Assembly: GCF_001548115.1 (NCBI RefSeq)
Contig: NZ_AP014821.1
Coordinates: 3,413,262-3,477,261 of the forward strand
DNA from: Geminocystis sp. NIES-3709
GTDB taxonomy: Bacteria; Cyanobacteriota; Cyanobacteriia; Cyanobacteriales; Cyanobacteriaceae
DNA length: 64,000 bases
Direction: 5' to 3'
This document shows positions 42,365-50,648 of this stretch, piece after piece. Each line of letters begins with the position of its first letter. The stretch's first letter is position 1. The notes under the pieces were generated by a model. It did not search any database, was not told the DNA's origin, and worked only from the letters and a program-made list of their open reading frames with translations. Both the position numbers and the translations under genes were made by a program.

Positions 42365-43765
42365 CTAAATTACGACAATATCACCATTAGTCAAAGCCAA
42401 TCCAGTATTCAAAGAGGCAAATTGCACTGCCCCTGTTGCACCATTTCCATCTACATCAAAAAAGAATGCACCATTACTAGAGTTATAGATGAAACGATGA
42501 GCAGATGTGGTAGCCGATGAACCAATATGGAATTGATTTACTGGTAAAGTACCCAAGGATAAACCACCGCTAAAACCATTACGACGAATCAAAATAGTAT
42601 CATCACTAAGATTAAAGTCAGTAATACGGGCGCGCAGCGTGCCTTCGGCATCGATTCCCTCATTAACGGTAGTAAAACGGAAAAAGTCATCCCCAGTACC
42701 ACCGATAAGACTATCATTTCCTAATCCACCAGTGAGAGTGTCATTACCACCACGTCCATTTAACGTATCATTTCCACTACCACCAGTGAGATGGTTGTCA
42801 AGATTATTCCCAGTAATACTATTATTGAGGGTGTTACCAGTACCGTTGATATTTGTTGTTCCTTCTAACACTAGATTTTCGACATTTGTTCCCAGACTGT
42901 AGTTAATAGTCGATCGAACTGTATCTGTACCCTCTGTGAGATTTTCAAGGATTCGATCGCCTGAACTGTCCACATAGAAAGTATCATTTCCTGTTCCACC
43001 AATCATGGAATCGTTGCCAATACCACCAGTGAGAGTATCATTACCACCACGTCCATTAAGGGTATCATTTCCAGTACTACCATTGAGAAGGTTATTAAAG
43101 TTATTCCCCGTGAGACTATTATTGAGGGTGTTTCCTGTGCCGTTGAGATTTCCTGTGCCTTCTAACACTAAATTTTCGACATTTGTGCCTAAAGTGTAAG
43201 CAATAGTCGATCGAACTGTATCTGTACCCTCGTTACTATTTTCAAGGATTCGATCGCCTGAACTGTCCACATAGAAAGTATCATTTCCTGTTCCACCAAT
43301 CATGGAATCGTTGCCAATACCACCAGTGAGAGTATCATTCCCACCACGTCCATTAAGGGTATCATTTCCAGTACCACCATTGAGAAGGTTATTAAAGTTA
43401 TTCCCCGTGAGACTATTATTGAGGATGTTTCCTGTGCCGTTGAGATTTCCTGTGCCTTCTAACACTAAATTTTCGACATTTGTGCCTAAAGTGTAAGCAA
43501 TAGTCGATCGAACTGTATCTGTACCCTCTGTGAGATTTTCAAGGATTCGATTACCTGTACTATCCACATAAAAGGTGTCATTTCCCGTACCACCAATGAG
43601 AGTGTCGTTGTTATCTCCCCCCGTTAAAGTATCGTTACCATCACCACTAATAATTGTCAGATTGGAATTACTATAACTAACAAAACCATTTTTTAACTTA
43701 CTGGCATTGATGTTGTCTGCTTTATTCGTTCCATATACCATTAAACGATCGTTTTCTACGAACAA
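42365..43765 (-). CDS. C-terminal RTX fragment of an IS-split RTX/lipase gene
   Basis: The 466-residue frame is rich in RTX nonapeptides (GGTGNDTF, GRGGNDTLTGG) in three 99-residue repeats, and ends in a serralysin-type domain (NQFHIGSSATTSAHRFIYNS to LALTNGDIVVI). Such domains bind calcium and carry the type I export signal. Read upstream of the nominal start (TTG at 43765), the frame stays open through 43877, to the edge of an IS630 element. It continues in frame with the gene on the other side (45116 onward) when the IS and one TA are removed. It is therefore most likely a separated C-terminal half rather than an independent gene, and its expression is doubtful. Confidence 0.88.
   Translation of the reverse strand: MFVENDRLMVYGTNKADNINASKLKNGFVSYSNSNLTIISGDGNDTLTGGDNNDTLIGGTGNDTFYVDSTGNRILENLTEGTDTVRSTIAYTLGTNVENLVLEGTGNLNGTGNILNNSLTGNNFNNLLNGGTGNDTLNGRGGNDTLTGGIGNDSMIGGTGNDTFYVDSSGDRILENSNEGTDTVRSTIAYTLGTNVENLVLEGTGNLNGTGNTLNNSLTGNNFNNLLNGSTGNDTLNGRGGNDTLTGGIGNDSMIGGTGNDTFYVDSSGDRILENLTEGTDTVRSTINYSLGTNVENLVLEGTTNINGTGNTLNNSITGNNLDNHLTGGSGNDTLNGRGGNDTLTGGLGNDSLIGGTGDDFFRFTTVNEGIDAEGTLRARITDFNLSDDTILIRRNGFSGGLSLGTLPVNQFHIGSSATTSAHRFIYNSSNGAFFFDVDGNGATGAVQFASLNTGLALTNGDIVVI
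42695..43585 (-). repeat. Three tandem 297-bp repeats inside the RTX fragment
   Basis: Three copies of a 99-codon unit (43289-43585, 42992-43288, 42695-42991) encode nearly identical RTX blocks beginning GNDTFYVDS. The first two differ at only a few codons, whereas the third has drifted (YSLGTNVEN, TTNING). This indicates recent duplication and possible gene conversion, and makes the locus prone to length change. Confidence 0.88.
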
Positions 43766-43892
43766 AAAGTAATTCGGTTTTTCCTCTTTAGCACCCCCTT
43801 CGGCTGGTTTATTATAAGAAAGTCGCCCTTCATGTTTACTCTTAAATTTATTTGGTGAAAAGTTACTATGGGGTTGATAAGCTAAGACGCAT

Positions 43893-44468
43893 TTAACTTA
43901 CATTGATTAATTCACCCTTATTCTTAAATTTTTTACTCCAATTAATTACTAAACCTCCTTCATTTAATAAGTAATTTACTGTTTTTTCTAGCTGTTCTTT
44001 ATTTTCAAAGTTTCTATAAGCTATATATTCCTTTGCCGAATGCCACACTAATTCTATTAAGTTATAATCTGGACTATATACCGGTAAATATTCTAGTCTT
44101 ATATTCGGTAGATTTTTTTCTATTTTTTCTACTATTTCCTTTTTTTTATGGAAACTTGCGTTGTCTAATATTATGATTATTTTCGGACCACATTCTTTAA
44201 AATCTTTTTCATCATTTCCCTTACTTACCCATTCATTTTTTATTTCTTCCCATAACTTTTTTAATTGTTCACAAAACGTTTCTGAATCACCTTTTTTTAT
44301 TACAAAACATCTTCTTTTTTTATCCGAATATCTTATTCCTCCCATGATATTTACTCTTCCTCTTCTTCTTTCTCCCTTCACCTTTTTTCTTTTTCCTTTT
44401 TTCGTCCATGTTTTTCTTCTTATCACCCTTAAACTAAAACCACATTCATGAGGGGCTGTGTGGCGAAT
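43893..44468 (-). pseudogene. IS630 transposase, C-terminal half
   Basis: After the in-frame stop at 44469-44471 the transposase frame resumes in the same phase. It has ECGFSLRVIRRKTWTKKG, then the second catalytic Asp in IIIILDNASFHKK and the catalytic Glu in PDYNLIELVW, followed by a normal IS630 end. The stop codon falls inside the inverted repeat. A GTG at 44426 could act as a restart, but the product would lack the N-terminal DNA-binding part and the first Asp. Removing the 45-bp insert at 44448-44492 restores one frame of about 370 residues. Confidence 0.85.
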
Positions 44469-44492
44469 TTAGTTCGCCACTTTAAACGCCCC
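44448..44492. mobile_element. 45-bp palindromic insert inside the transposase
   Basis: Nested inverted repeats are visible: GGGGC (44452-44456) with GCCCC (44488-44492), and inside them GTGGCGAA (44460-44467) with TTCGCCAC (44473-44480) around a 5-base loop. Removing 45 bases joins GAT and GAA codons to give VWFWDECGF, the expected transposase sequence. An AT dinucleotide is repeated at the junctions. The insert is 15 codons long and in frame but contains a TAA. It looks like a small mobile palindrome. Confidence 0.82.
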
Positions 44493-45050
44493 ATCCCAAA
44501 ACCATACTTGAACTAACTCAGGATTCTCTTTACCTATTTCTATGTAATGTTCTAATTTTTCTTTAAATGCTTTTCTTTGTTCTTGATTTTGTTTGTCTTC
44601 TAAACTATATTTTCCCCAAATATAACTATACTTTTTTCTTTTTAATATCCTCACTACTTGTGATTTGCTTAATTTAATTCCTGTTTCTTTTTCCAAATGT
44701 TCTGATAATCTTTGCCCCGTCCATCGACCAAAATCATATCCAAAATCTTCAGGATTTTTATCAACTACTTCTAATAATCTTTCAATATATTTATCCGTTG
44801 CTTTTGTTTGGTTTCCTTTTCTTCTTTTATCTTGCAATGAATCTACATTATTAGGATTACCATGAACTGCCCAGTAAGCCACCGTTTTGGGGGAACAACC
44901 CAAAAAAACTGCTATTTCTTGATAATTTTTACCATCATTCTCTAATAAAAATATTAAAATTCTTTCCCTGACTTCCGATCTCTTTTCTATTTTTAAAGCA
45001 TCTTGTAGATACTTTCTTTCTTCCTCTGACAAAAAATTTTTAGAAGGCAT
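44469..45050 (-). pseudogene. IS630 transposase, N-terminal half
   Basis: The 193-residue frame holds the helix-turn-helix part (YQEIAVFLGCSPKTVAYWAV), the second DNA-binding motif (GYDFGRWTGQRLSEHLEKET) and VQVWFWD with the first catalytic Asp. It then runs into the palindromic insert and stops at TAA 44469-44471. Its ATG is about 50 bases inside the right inverted repeat. Without the second Asp and Glu it should be catalytically inactive on its own. Confidence 0.88.
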
Positions 45051-45112
45051 AAATCACACCTAAGTTTTATCTTTTCTGACTTAAATTATATACCAAATCA
45101 ATGCGTCTTAGC

Positions 45113-47332
45113 TTAATCGTCTAAAGTGAAAAGGTTATTGACAAATTTAAAGTCATGTTTACTGGGATCAATTAAACTTTGAAACACATCAACAACCCAA
45201 CCATGCGCCCCACCTCCATCGGTTAATTGATTGAAATTAACTAAAAATGATTCGTCTGCCCAACTGGCAAATTCTTCATTTCCTGCAATACTGGGATCAC
45301 CTACAAAAGCCCTCGAAAATTGAGCTACATCCTTGAATGGTTTTGGTCGATCGTTTTCATCATTATAACCATCATTATCGAAATCCAAATCATATCCTAA
45401 AAAGTCTGGGAAATTTATTTTATTAACTTCTGATGGGGGATCTAATGCGGTGATACTTTTTACCATAGAGTTAGGATCAGGGTTTTCCTCCTTATATAAG
45501 GAAGCCAATTCAGAACTAACTAAAGTTCCTAAACTATGACCCACTAAATTAAGTTTTGTAGCATCAGTTAAACCCCAATTTTTCAGGGTTTCTTGGATCT
45601 GTTCAGCGAGGGGACGAATCCAACTAGCGGCAATAAAGTTTTCACCCAGTCTCAAAGCAACTGTATCATTGCCTTTATTAGCTGTATGGGCTATTTCTGT
45701 CCAATCTAAAGCCAATACAATATCATTCGGTTTAGCTCTGGCTATAGTTTGACCTAACTCTATAAATTGTCCAAAATTTCCATTCCAACCATGAAAGACA
45801 AGCCAAACATTTTTACCTGCTGGATAGGATTTTTTTAACTGCTCATCAGAAGTAGAAACAATCTTAAAATTAGCATCTCTGAAAAAGGGATCTTCGATCT
45901 TTTCGTGATTAGGAGAGTTTGGATCGCCTCCTGTTACAGTAAAGGAAGTTTCAATATTAATAGGAGTAAGATAATCACTCACGTCTAAGATGACCAAACC
46001 ACCAGAACCAGAAAGAAAAGCCCGATCTCCCACCACATCTACATCATAAGCATTTCCAGAATACCCAGAATAGCTACCCAACGGAGTGGGTGCAGAGGGA
46101 TTAGCTATATCTAATATCACTAAACCACCATCATAAGTATAATTGGTAACAAAAGCCCGATCGCCCACCACTTCTACATCCATAGCATACCCAGGAGTAT
46201 TGTAACTACCCAAGATTGTGGGTGCTGAGGGATTAGCTATGTCTAATATCACTAAATCACCATACCCAGTGGCAACAAAAGCCTGATCGTCCACCACTTT
46301 CACATCCAAAAAAGCATACCCAGTATCGTAGCTACCCAAGATTGTGGGTGCAGAGGGATTAGCTATGTCTAATATCACTAAACCATCTCGGCCAGCCACA
46401 AAAGCCCGATCGCCTACCACTTCTACATCATGAGCTCTCCCAAAATAGCTACCCAACCTAGTCGGTGGTGAGGGATCAGCTATGTTTAATATCACTAAAG
46501 CATCCCGGTCAATCACAAAAGCTAGATCGCCCAACACTTCTACATCCAAAACATACCCAGTATTGTAGCTACCCAAGATTGTGGGTGCTGAGGGATTAGC
46601 TATGTTTAATATCACTAAACCACCATCATAACCATAATTGGTAACAAAAGCCCGATCGCCCACCACTTCTACATCAAAAACAGAGGAGGTTGTCCCAGTG
46701 TTACTAATTACAATGGGTTGATTAGGATCAGAAATATCTAAAATGAGAAGTCCATTGTTAGCAATATACGCATAATTTCCAATTACCTTGACTGTGGAAA
46801 ATGCGCCCGCCTGTTCTTCCCCCCATTGTCCAATCACGTTGATGCTTTGTTCGATTTCTATGGCTTCCCCGTCAATGTAGATAATAGCGGTGTCCTCTTC
46901 CGCTCTAAGTTTTGATAGTTCATCCTCTGTTAATGTTTTACCTTGCACTAAAGCGGAAAAGATCGCCCCTTCGTCTCCGGGGGTGTCTATAGAGTTAATC
47001 TGTGCATCGATGAAGTGTCCGATTTCTTCTAGCAGTACGTTGCGAATAGCTAGGAAAGATTGTTGCTCTAGGAGGGTGGATGATAAATAAATGGTGTTGC
47101 TAGTGGCGCTATAAGCTCCTTGAGCGTTGTTGAGAATGGTTGAGGGGAGGATTTGGATTTGAGGGAGGTTGCTGAAGTCTTGGTTACGCCATCGGGAAAA
47201 GATGTTATGGGCTTCGGTGGGGTTGTAGTTTTCTCCAAAAGCGGTGGTGAGGATGGTGGGGAGTTCGGGGTTAAGGGAGGCGTTTAGGAGGAGGTTTTGG
47301 GCTTCGGTAAGGGCTTGGGTGAGTTTGGTCAT
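45113..47332 (-). CDS. N-terminal part of an IS-split protein: EEIGH module, LVIVD propeller, lipase
   Basis: The 739-residue frame has three parts. Residues 1-165 match the N-terminal module of the 10.9-kb RTX protein (LLEEIGHFIDAQIN, TPGDEGAIF). Residues about 170-460 are tandem LVIVD-type propeller repeats (VVGDRAFVA, GGLVILDIANPSAPTILGSY). Residues about 465-735 are an alpha/beta-hydrolase with NVWLVFHGWNGNFGQF and the nucleophile elbow LNLVGHSLGTLVSS (Ser near 598), like lipases. It stops at TAA 45113-45115, a codon created by the IS end and its TA target site. Read through the empty site, the frame continues into the RTX fragment at 43877-42365, giving one 1243-residue protein. The truncated form lacks the RTX export tail, so secretion is doubtful. 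Confidence 0.9.
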   Translation of the reverse strand: MTKLTQALTEAQNLLLNASLNPELPTILTTAFGENYNPTEAHNIFSRWRNQDFSNLPQIQILPSTILNNAQGAYSATSNTIYLSSTLLEQQSFLAIRNVLLEEIGHFIDAQINSIDTPGDEGAIFSALVQGKTLTEDELSKLRAEEDTAIIYIDGEAIEIEQSINVIGQWGEEQAGAFSTVKVIGNYAYIANNGLLILDISDPNQPIVISNTGTTSSVFDVEVVGDRAFVTNYGYDGGLVILNIANPSAPTILGSYNTGYVLDVEVLGDLAFVIDRDALVILNIADPSPPTRLGSYFGRAHDVEVVGDRAFVAGRDGLVILDIANPSAPTILGSYDTGYAFLDVKVVDDQAFVATGYGDLVILDIANPSAPTILGSYNTPGYAMDVEVVGDRAFVTNYTYDGGLVILDIANPSAPTPLGSYSGYSGNAYDVDVVGDRAFLSGSGGLVILDVSDYLTPINIETSFTVTGGDPNSPNHEKIEDPFFRDANFKIVSTSDEQLKKSYPAGKNVWLVFHGWNGNFGQFIELGQTIARAKPNDIVLALDWTEIAHTANKGNDTVALRLGENFIAASWIRPLAEQIQETLKNWGLTDATKLNLVGHSLGTLVSSELASLYKEENPDPNSMVKSITALDPPSEVNKINFPDFLGYDLDFDNDGYNDENDRPKPFKDVAQFSRAFVGDPSIAGNEEFASWADESFLVNFNQLTDGGGAHGWVVDVFQSLIDPSKHDFKFVNNLFTLDD

Positions 47333-47471
47333 GGCGAGGAGATAAATATATTTTATAAATATTTACATACATAAATCTAACACCTTTTCGATCGATCGGA
47401 TTACCCGGAAGGGTAAGGGTCACGAAATCGTAACATTTTTCTATTTTTGGTGAATAAAATTTGATCAGCTA

Positions 47472-48626
47472 TTATTGATAAACTCTCCCTTTCCATTGTC
47501 CACCTTTTCCTTGCCAGTATCTCAAAGCAGAGTCGATCGTCATGAAACTGTATAATAATGCAATAATAGGCAAAAGAAAACAATAGAAAAAGGGCAATTG
47601 ATAAAGTTTTATAGTAGGATAATAAGTTAAAGCCATCATTAAGAGAATTATTACTCCCATAATAATTAAAGATAACTGAGCAGTCATCAGACCTGTTAAA
47701 ACAGCGATCGGAACAGTAAAATAAGTAATAGTCATAGCTAAAATTGTACCTATTAACAAAAAACCAGAATAGTTTAATTGAGTAAAAGCAGTACGCGCTA
47801 CCATATTCCAAATTGGTGTTAGAGTGTCATAACTTCTTAAACTAATAGTTGTATCACTCAACCCTAACCAAATACTGCGATTAGGAGGTAAGGTTTCCTT
47901 CACTAATTTGGCTAAAGTACAATCATCAATCAAAGCCTCTTTTAACGCCTCTATACCCCCAATTCTTGTCAAAGCCGATTCTCGAATCAAGATACACCCC
48001 CCTGCCGCCGCCGCCACTTTTTTTGTAGAATTGTTGACAAGGGGAAAAGGATATAATTTTTGAAAGAAGAAAATAAAAGCTGGAATTAATAGTTTTTCCC
48101 AAAAACTTTCACAGCGTAATTTAACCATTAAAGACACTAAATCAAGATTATCTTTTTCTGCTTTCGCTAATAATTTACTGATATTATTTGTAGAGTGTTT
48201 TATATCTGCATCAGTAAATAAAAAATAATTAGTGTTAAAGTGCTGTTTTGCCCAAGTAATTCCTTGAGACATTGCCCATAATTTCCCACTCCATCCTAAA
48301 GGTAATGGTTGTCCTTTAATAATAGTTAATTGATCTTCTTTGTTATTATTTGTAGCAGTTTTTTGCGCTATTTCACCAGTATTATCTTCACTCTGATCAT
48401 CAACTAAAATAATATTTAGATTTCCTTGATAATTTTGATTTAATAAAGAATTAAGACTATTAGAGATATTTTCAGCTTCATTTCTTGCAGGTATAATTAC
48501 AGTAACAGAAGGATAAATATCTAAGGATAATTCTTCTAAATTTTGATTACACAACCAAAAATCGCCTCTTGCTAAAATTAAATAAACCCAAATTATGAAT
48601 GATAAACTTAGTAAAAAAAATAACAT
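47472..48626 (-). CDS. Hopene-associated glycosyltransferase HpnB-like
   Basis: The 384-residue GT2 protein has one N-terminal membrane helix, then VTVIIPARNEAENISNSL, IILVDDQSEDNTGEIA and the metal-binding FLFTDADIKHS. The region GGCILIRESALTRIGGIEAL followed by EALIDDCTLAKLVKE matches the HpnB group linked with hopanoid genes. Three to four helices follow near the C-terminus. No squalene-hopene cyclase is adjacent here, so the hopanoid link is by family only. Confidence 0.85.
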   Translation of the reverse strand: MLFFLLSLSFIIWVYLILARGDFWLCNQNLEELSLDIYPSVTVIIPARNEAENISNSLNSLLNQNYQGNLNIILVDDQSEDNTGEIAQKTATNNNKEDQLTIIKGQPLPLGWSGKLWAMSQGITWAKQHFNTNYFLFTDADIKHSTNNISKLLAKAEKDNLDLVSLMVKLRCESFWEKLLIPAFIFFFQKLYPFPLVNNSTKKVAAAAGGCILIRESALTRIGGIEALKEALIDDCTLAKLVKETLPPNRSIWLGLSDTTISLRSYDTLTPIWNMVARTAFTQLNYSGFLLIGTILAMTITYFTVPIAVLTGLMTAQLSLIIMGVIILLMMALTYYPTIKLYQLPFFYCFLLPIIALLYSFMTIDSALRYWQGKGGQWKGRVYQ

Positions 48627-48692
48627 AACTGGTCAGGTTAAAATCATCTGTAACTATCGGTTTCTATTTTACGTTTAAATGGTAATTTTGCA

Positions 48693-48719
48693 TAAAAAAA
48701 TAAGGGGACGATCGTCCCC
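48693..48719 (-). terminator. Rho-independent terminator of the hli gene
   Basis: GGGGACGATCGTCCCC (48704-48719) is a perfect 16-base palindrome. On the minus strand it is followed by TTATTTTTTT (48702-48693). It lies 60 bases after the hli stop codon, so it should end that transcript, and possibly protect hpnB-like transcription from read-through. Confidence 0.85.
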
Positions 48720-48778
48720 CCGTTGTCAGGTTAAATTAAATTAAGTTAACCCAAAATATTCAGAAGATAATTAGGTAA

Positions 48779-48922
48779 TTACATTAAACCTAATTGAGCC
48801 AAAATACCTTTACCAGTCAATAATTCGGTAGCAATACCAATTAAAAATCCTAACATTGCTAAACGACCGTTCCAGTTTTCAGCAAAAGCAGTGAATCCTA
48901 CTTTAGTTTCTTTGTTTTCCAT
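48779..48922 (-). CDS. High-light-inducible protein (Hli/Scp, single-helix CAB-like)
   Basis: This is a 47-residue gene. The product reads MENKETKVGFTAFAENWNGR then LAMLGFLIGIATELLTGKGI and LAQLGLM. AENWNGRLAMLGF is the chlorophyll-binding signature (Glu, Asn, Arg) of the one-helix LHC-like proteins. They bind chlorophyll and carotenoid in thylakoid membranes and protect photosystem II and chlorophyll synthesis under high light. The ATG at 48922 has a good Shine-Dalgarno site (AGGAGA). A perfect hairpin with a T-run lies downstream, so it is a single-gene transcript. A TTGACA hexamer occurs at 48957-48962 on the minus strand. Confidence 0.93.
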   Translation of the reverse strand: MENKETKVGFTAFAENWNGRLAMLGFLIGIATELLTGKGILAQLGLM

Positions 48923-49171
48923 GACTTGTGTCTCCTATATATTAAAATTGCATTGGTGTCAAACAATATAAATCTAATTTAACATAAGTTTTCAAAGTTG
49001 ACAATAAAACTTTACATTTTGATCAAAATTATTGAGGATTGGTTATATTAGCGTTATTTAAGTATTAAAAAGATTACTTTAAAATCTAAACTCTGAATAT
49101 AAGTTTCTCCCTTGCCATTGCCTATTTATGAAATAATTGAAGGTGAAAAATTTTTAAAAAACTGATTATAT

Positions 49172-50269
49172 ATGAAACTTACTCCGTGGAAAAAGATAGT
49201 TAAAATAGCTATTACCACAATTTCTATTTTTATCATCTCGATCGCATTTAACCCATTAGGTTTACAAAATGCTCATGCTGTATTAGCTCAAGGAGATGCG
49301 ATTACTGATCCTAATGCAATTTTACGCTATGCTTTACCGATCGATAATGATATTGTCCGTCAAATTCAGGGGGATATTGAGAAAATTGCCAAAGATTTAA
49401 GAGCAAAACGTTGGCCTTTAGTAGCTAAAAGAGTTAAAAATGCAGGTTTTTTACTAAACTTACACCAAAATGATCTTGTTACCAGCGTACCAGAAGAATT
49501 GCAACCAAGAGCAAAAGAATTAGTTTCTGCAATGACGGAAGATGTGGCAAAACTTCAGGAATTAATTGAAAAAGAAGATAGAGAACAAATTTATTCTATC
49601 AGAGCTGAAATTTTAGATAATATTACTGAGTTAGAGCAGGATATGGTTACAGGATTTCCTTTTACTGTACCTGAAGAATATGCTAACCTACCTCAGTTAT
49701 TAGGTCGAGCAAAAGTCGAAGTACAAACCTCTCAAGGCAATTTAGTTATTGTTGTGGATGGCTATAGTGCTCCCGTCACAGGTGGAAACTTTATTGACTT
49801 AGTGCAACGGAAATTTTATGATGGTTTACCTTTTTCTCGGGCTGAAGATTTTTATGTAATTCAAACAGGTGATCCTATTGGCGAAGAAGAAGGATTTATC
49901 GATCCTACAACTCAAGAATATAGAGCAATACCTTTTGAAGTATTAGTAAAAGGAGAATCTGAACCCATTTATGGTTTAACGACAGAAGATTTAGGATTGT
50001 ATTTAGCTCAGCCTGTGTTACCTTTTAACGCTTATGGAGCAGTCGCTTTAGCTCGTCCTACAACTGATCCTAATGGTGGTTCATCTCAGTTTTTCTTCTT
50101 CAAATTTGACAATGAAGTAACACCTCCCGGATATAATCTGATGGATGGTAGATTTGCTGTTTTTGGCTATGTAACAGAAGGTGCAGAGGTATTAGATAAA
50201 CTAACCGCAGAAGATAAAATTATTTCTATGCAAGTTATTGAAGGACAAGAAAACCTCAAAACTAATTAG
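49172..50269 (+). CDS. Thylakoid-lumen cyclophilin-type PPIase (TLP40/CYP38-like)
   Basis: The first 40 residues (KIAITTISIFIISIAFNP, then NAHAVLAQ) form a signal sequence. Residues about 45-165 are a helical bundle (DIEKIAKDLRAKRWPLVAKR and later LQELIEKEDRE), and the cyclophilin domain follows (about 175-365: VEVQTSQGNLVIVVDGYSAP, GGNFIDLVQRKFYDG, NGGSSQFFFFKFD). This order matches plant CYP38/TLP40 and its cyanobacterial relative, which help assemble photosystem II. Prolyl isomerase activity is weak in the plant homologue. It is divergent from the hli gene. Confidence 0.9.
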   Translation: MKLTPWKKIVKIAITTISIFIISIAFNPLGLQNAHAVLAQGDAITDPNAILRYALPIDNDIVRQIQGDIEKIAKDLRAKRWPLVAKRVKNAGFLLNLHQNDLVTSVPEELQPRAKELVSAMTEDVAKLQELIEKEDREQIYSIRAEILDNITELEQDMVTGFPFTVPEEYANLPQLLGRAKVEVQTSQGNLVIVVDGYSAPVTGGNFIDLVQRKFYDGLPFSRAEDFYVIQTGDPIGEEEGFIDPTTQEYRAIPFEVLVKGESEPIYGLTTEDLGLYLAQPVLPFNAYGAVALARPTTDPNGGSSQFFFFKFDNEVTPPGYNLMDGRFAVFGYVTEGAEVLDKLTAEDKIISMQVIEGQENLKTN

Positions 50270-50648
50270 GGGTTACTCAAAAAGTCTTTTGATGAGGAAT
50301 AGGTATTAGGTATTGGGTATTAGGTTAAATAATGAAAAATTAAGGTTTTGAGATTATCTGTATGTAGTGCACAAAGAGATTTCAAAAAATAGGGTCAAAA
50401 ATGCTGAGTTTTTGACTAAAATTGTTAAAATTGCACACTTTTTTGTTAGTGTAATATGCCTAAATCCTTGATTTTTATAGTTTTCTGATTCATTCACCAC
50501 CCCGTAATTAAGAATCAGGAGAGAGGAGAAATACTTAATATAGTCATTTCAGTTAACTTTGAGACGGTTTGTTAACCTGAAATGTCGATTTAGTAACACT
50601 AACAGGATTTGACAATGTCTCATTCTTATTTGAAATTACGATAAAATC
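50270..50648. other. Intergenic stretch with a dispersed heptamer-type repeat
   Basis: At 50294-50340 AGGTATTAGGTATTGGGTATT and the following TTAAATAATGAAAAAT match the repeat at 9861-9899. The remainder is AT-rich. No gene or RNA is recognised; the promoter of recJ should be here. Confidence 0.45.

Larger units (their letters stand above)
43880..45113 (-). mobile_element. IS630-family insertion sequence
   Basis: The element is 1234 bases long. Its ends are the perfect 14-bp inverted repeats AGCTAAGACGCATT (43880-43893) and AATGCGTCTTAGCT (45100-45113), flanked by TA on both sides (43878-43879 and 45114-45115). The TA duplication is characteristic of the IS630/Tc1-mariner group. It carries one transposase gene, interrupted (see separate entries). 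It is inserted into a large RTX/lipase gene. Single copies of the 14-bp end also occur at 24395 and 54147. Confidence 0.93.

Noticed and set aside
42695-43585. Minus-strand RTX repeats taken as plus-strand proline-rich genes
   Set aside because: The plus-strand frames are mirror images of the RTX repeats, recur every 297 bases and have no start signals.
44469-45050. Programmed frameshift linking the two transposase parts
   Set aside because: Both parts are in the same frame; they are separated by an in-frame stop inside a palindromic insert, so a frameshift is not needed.
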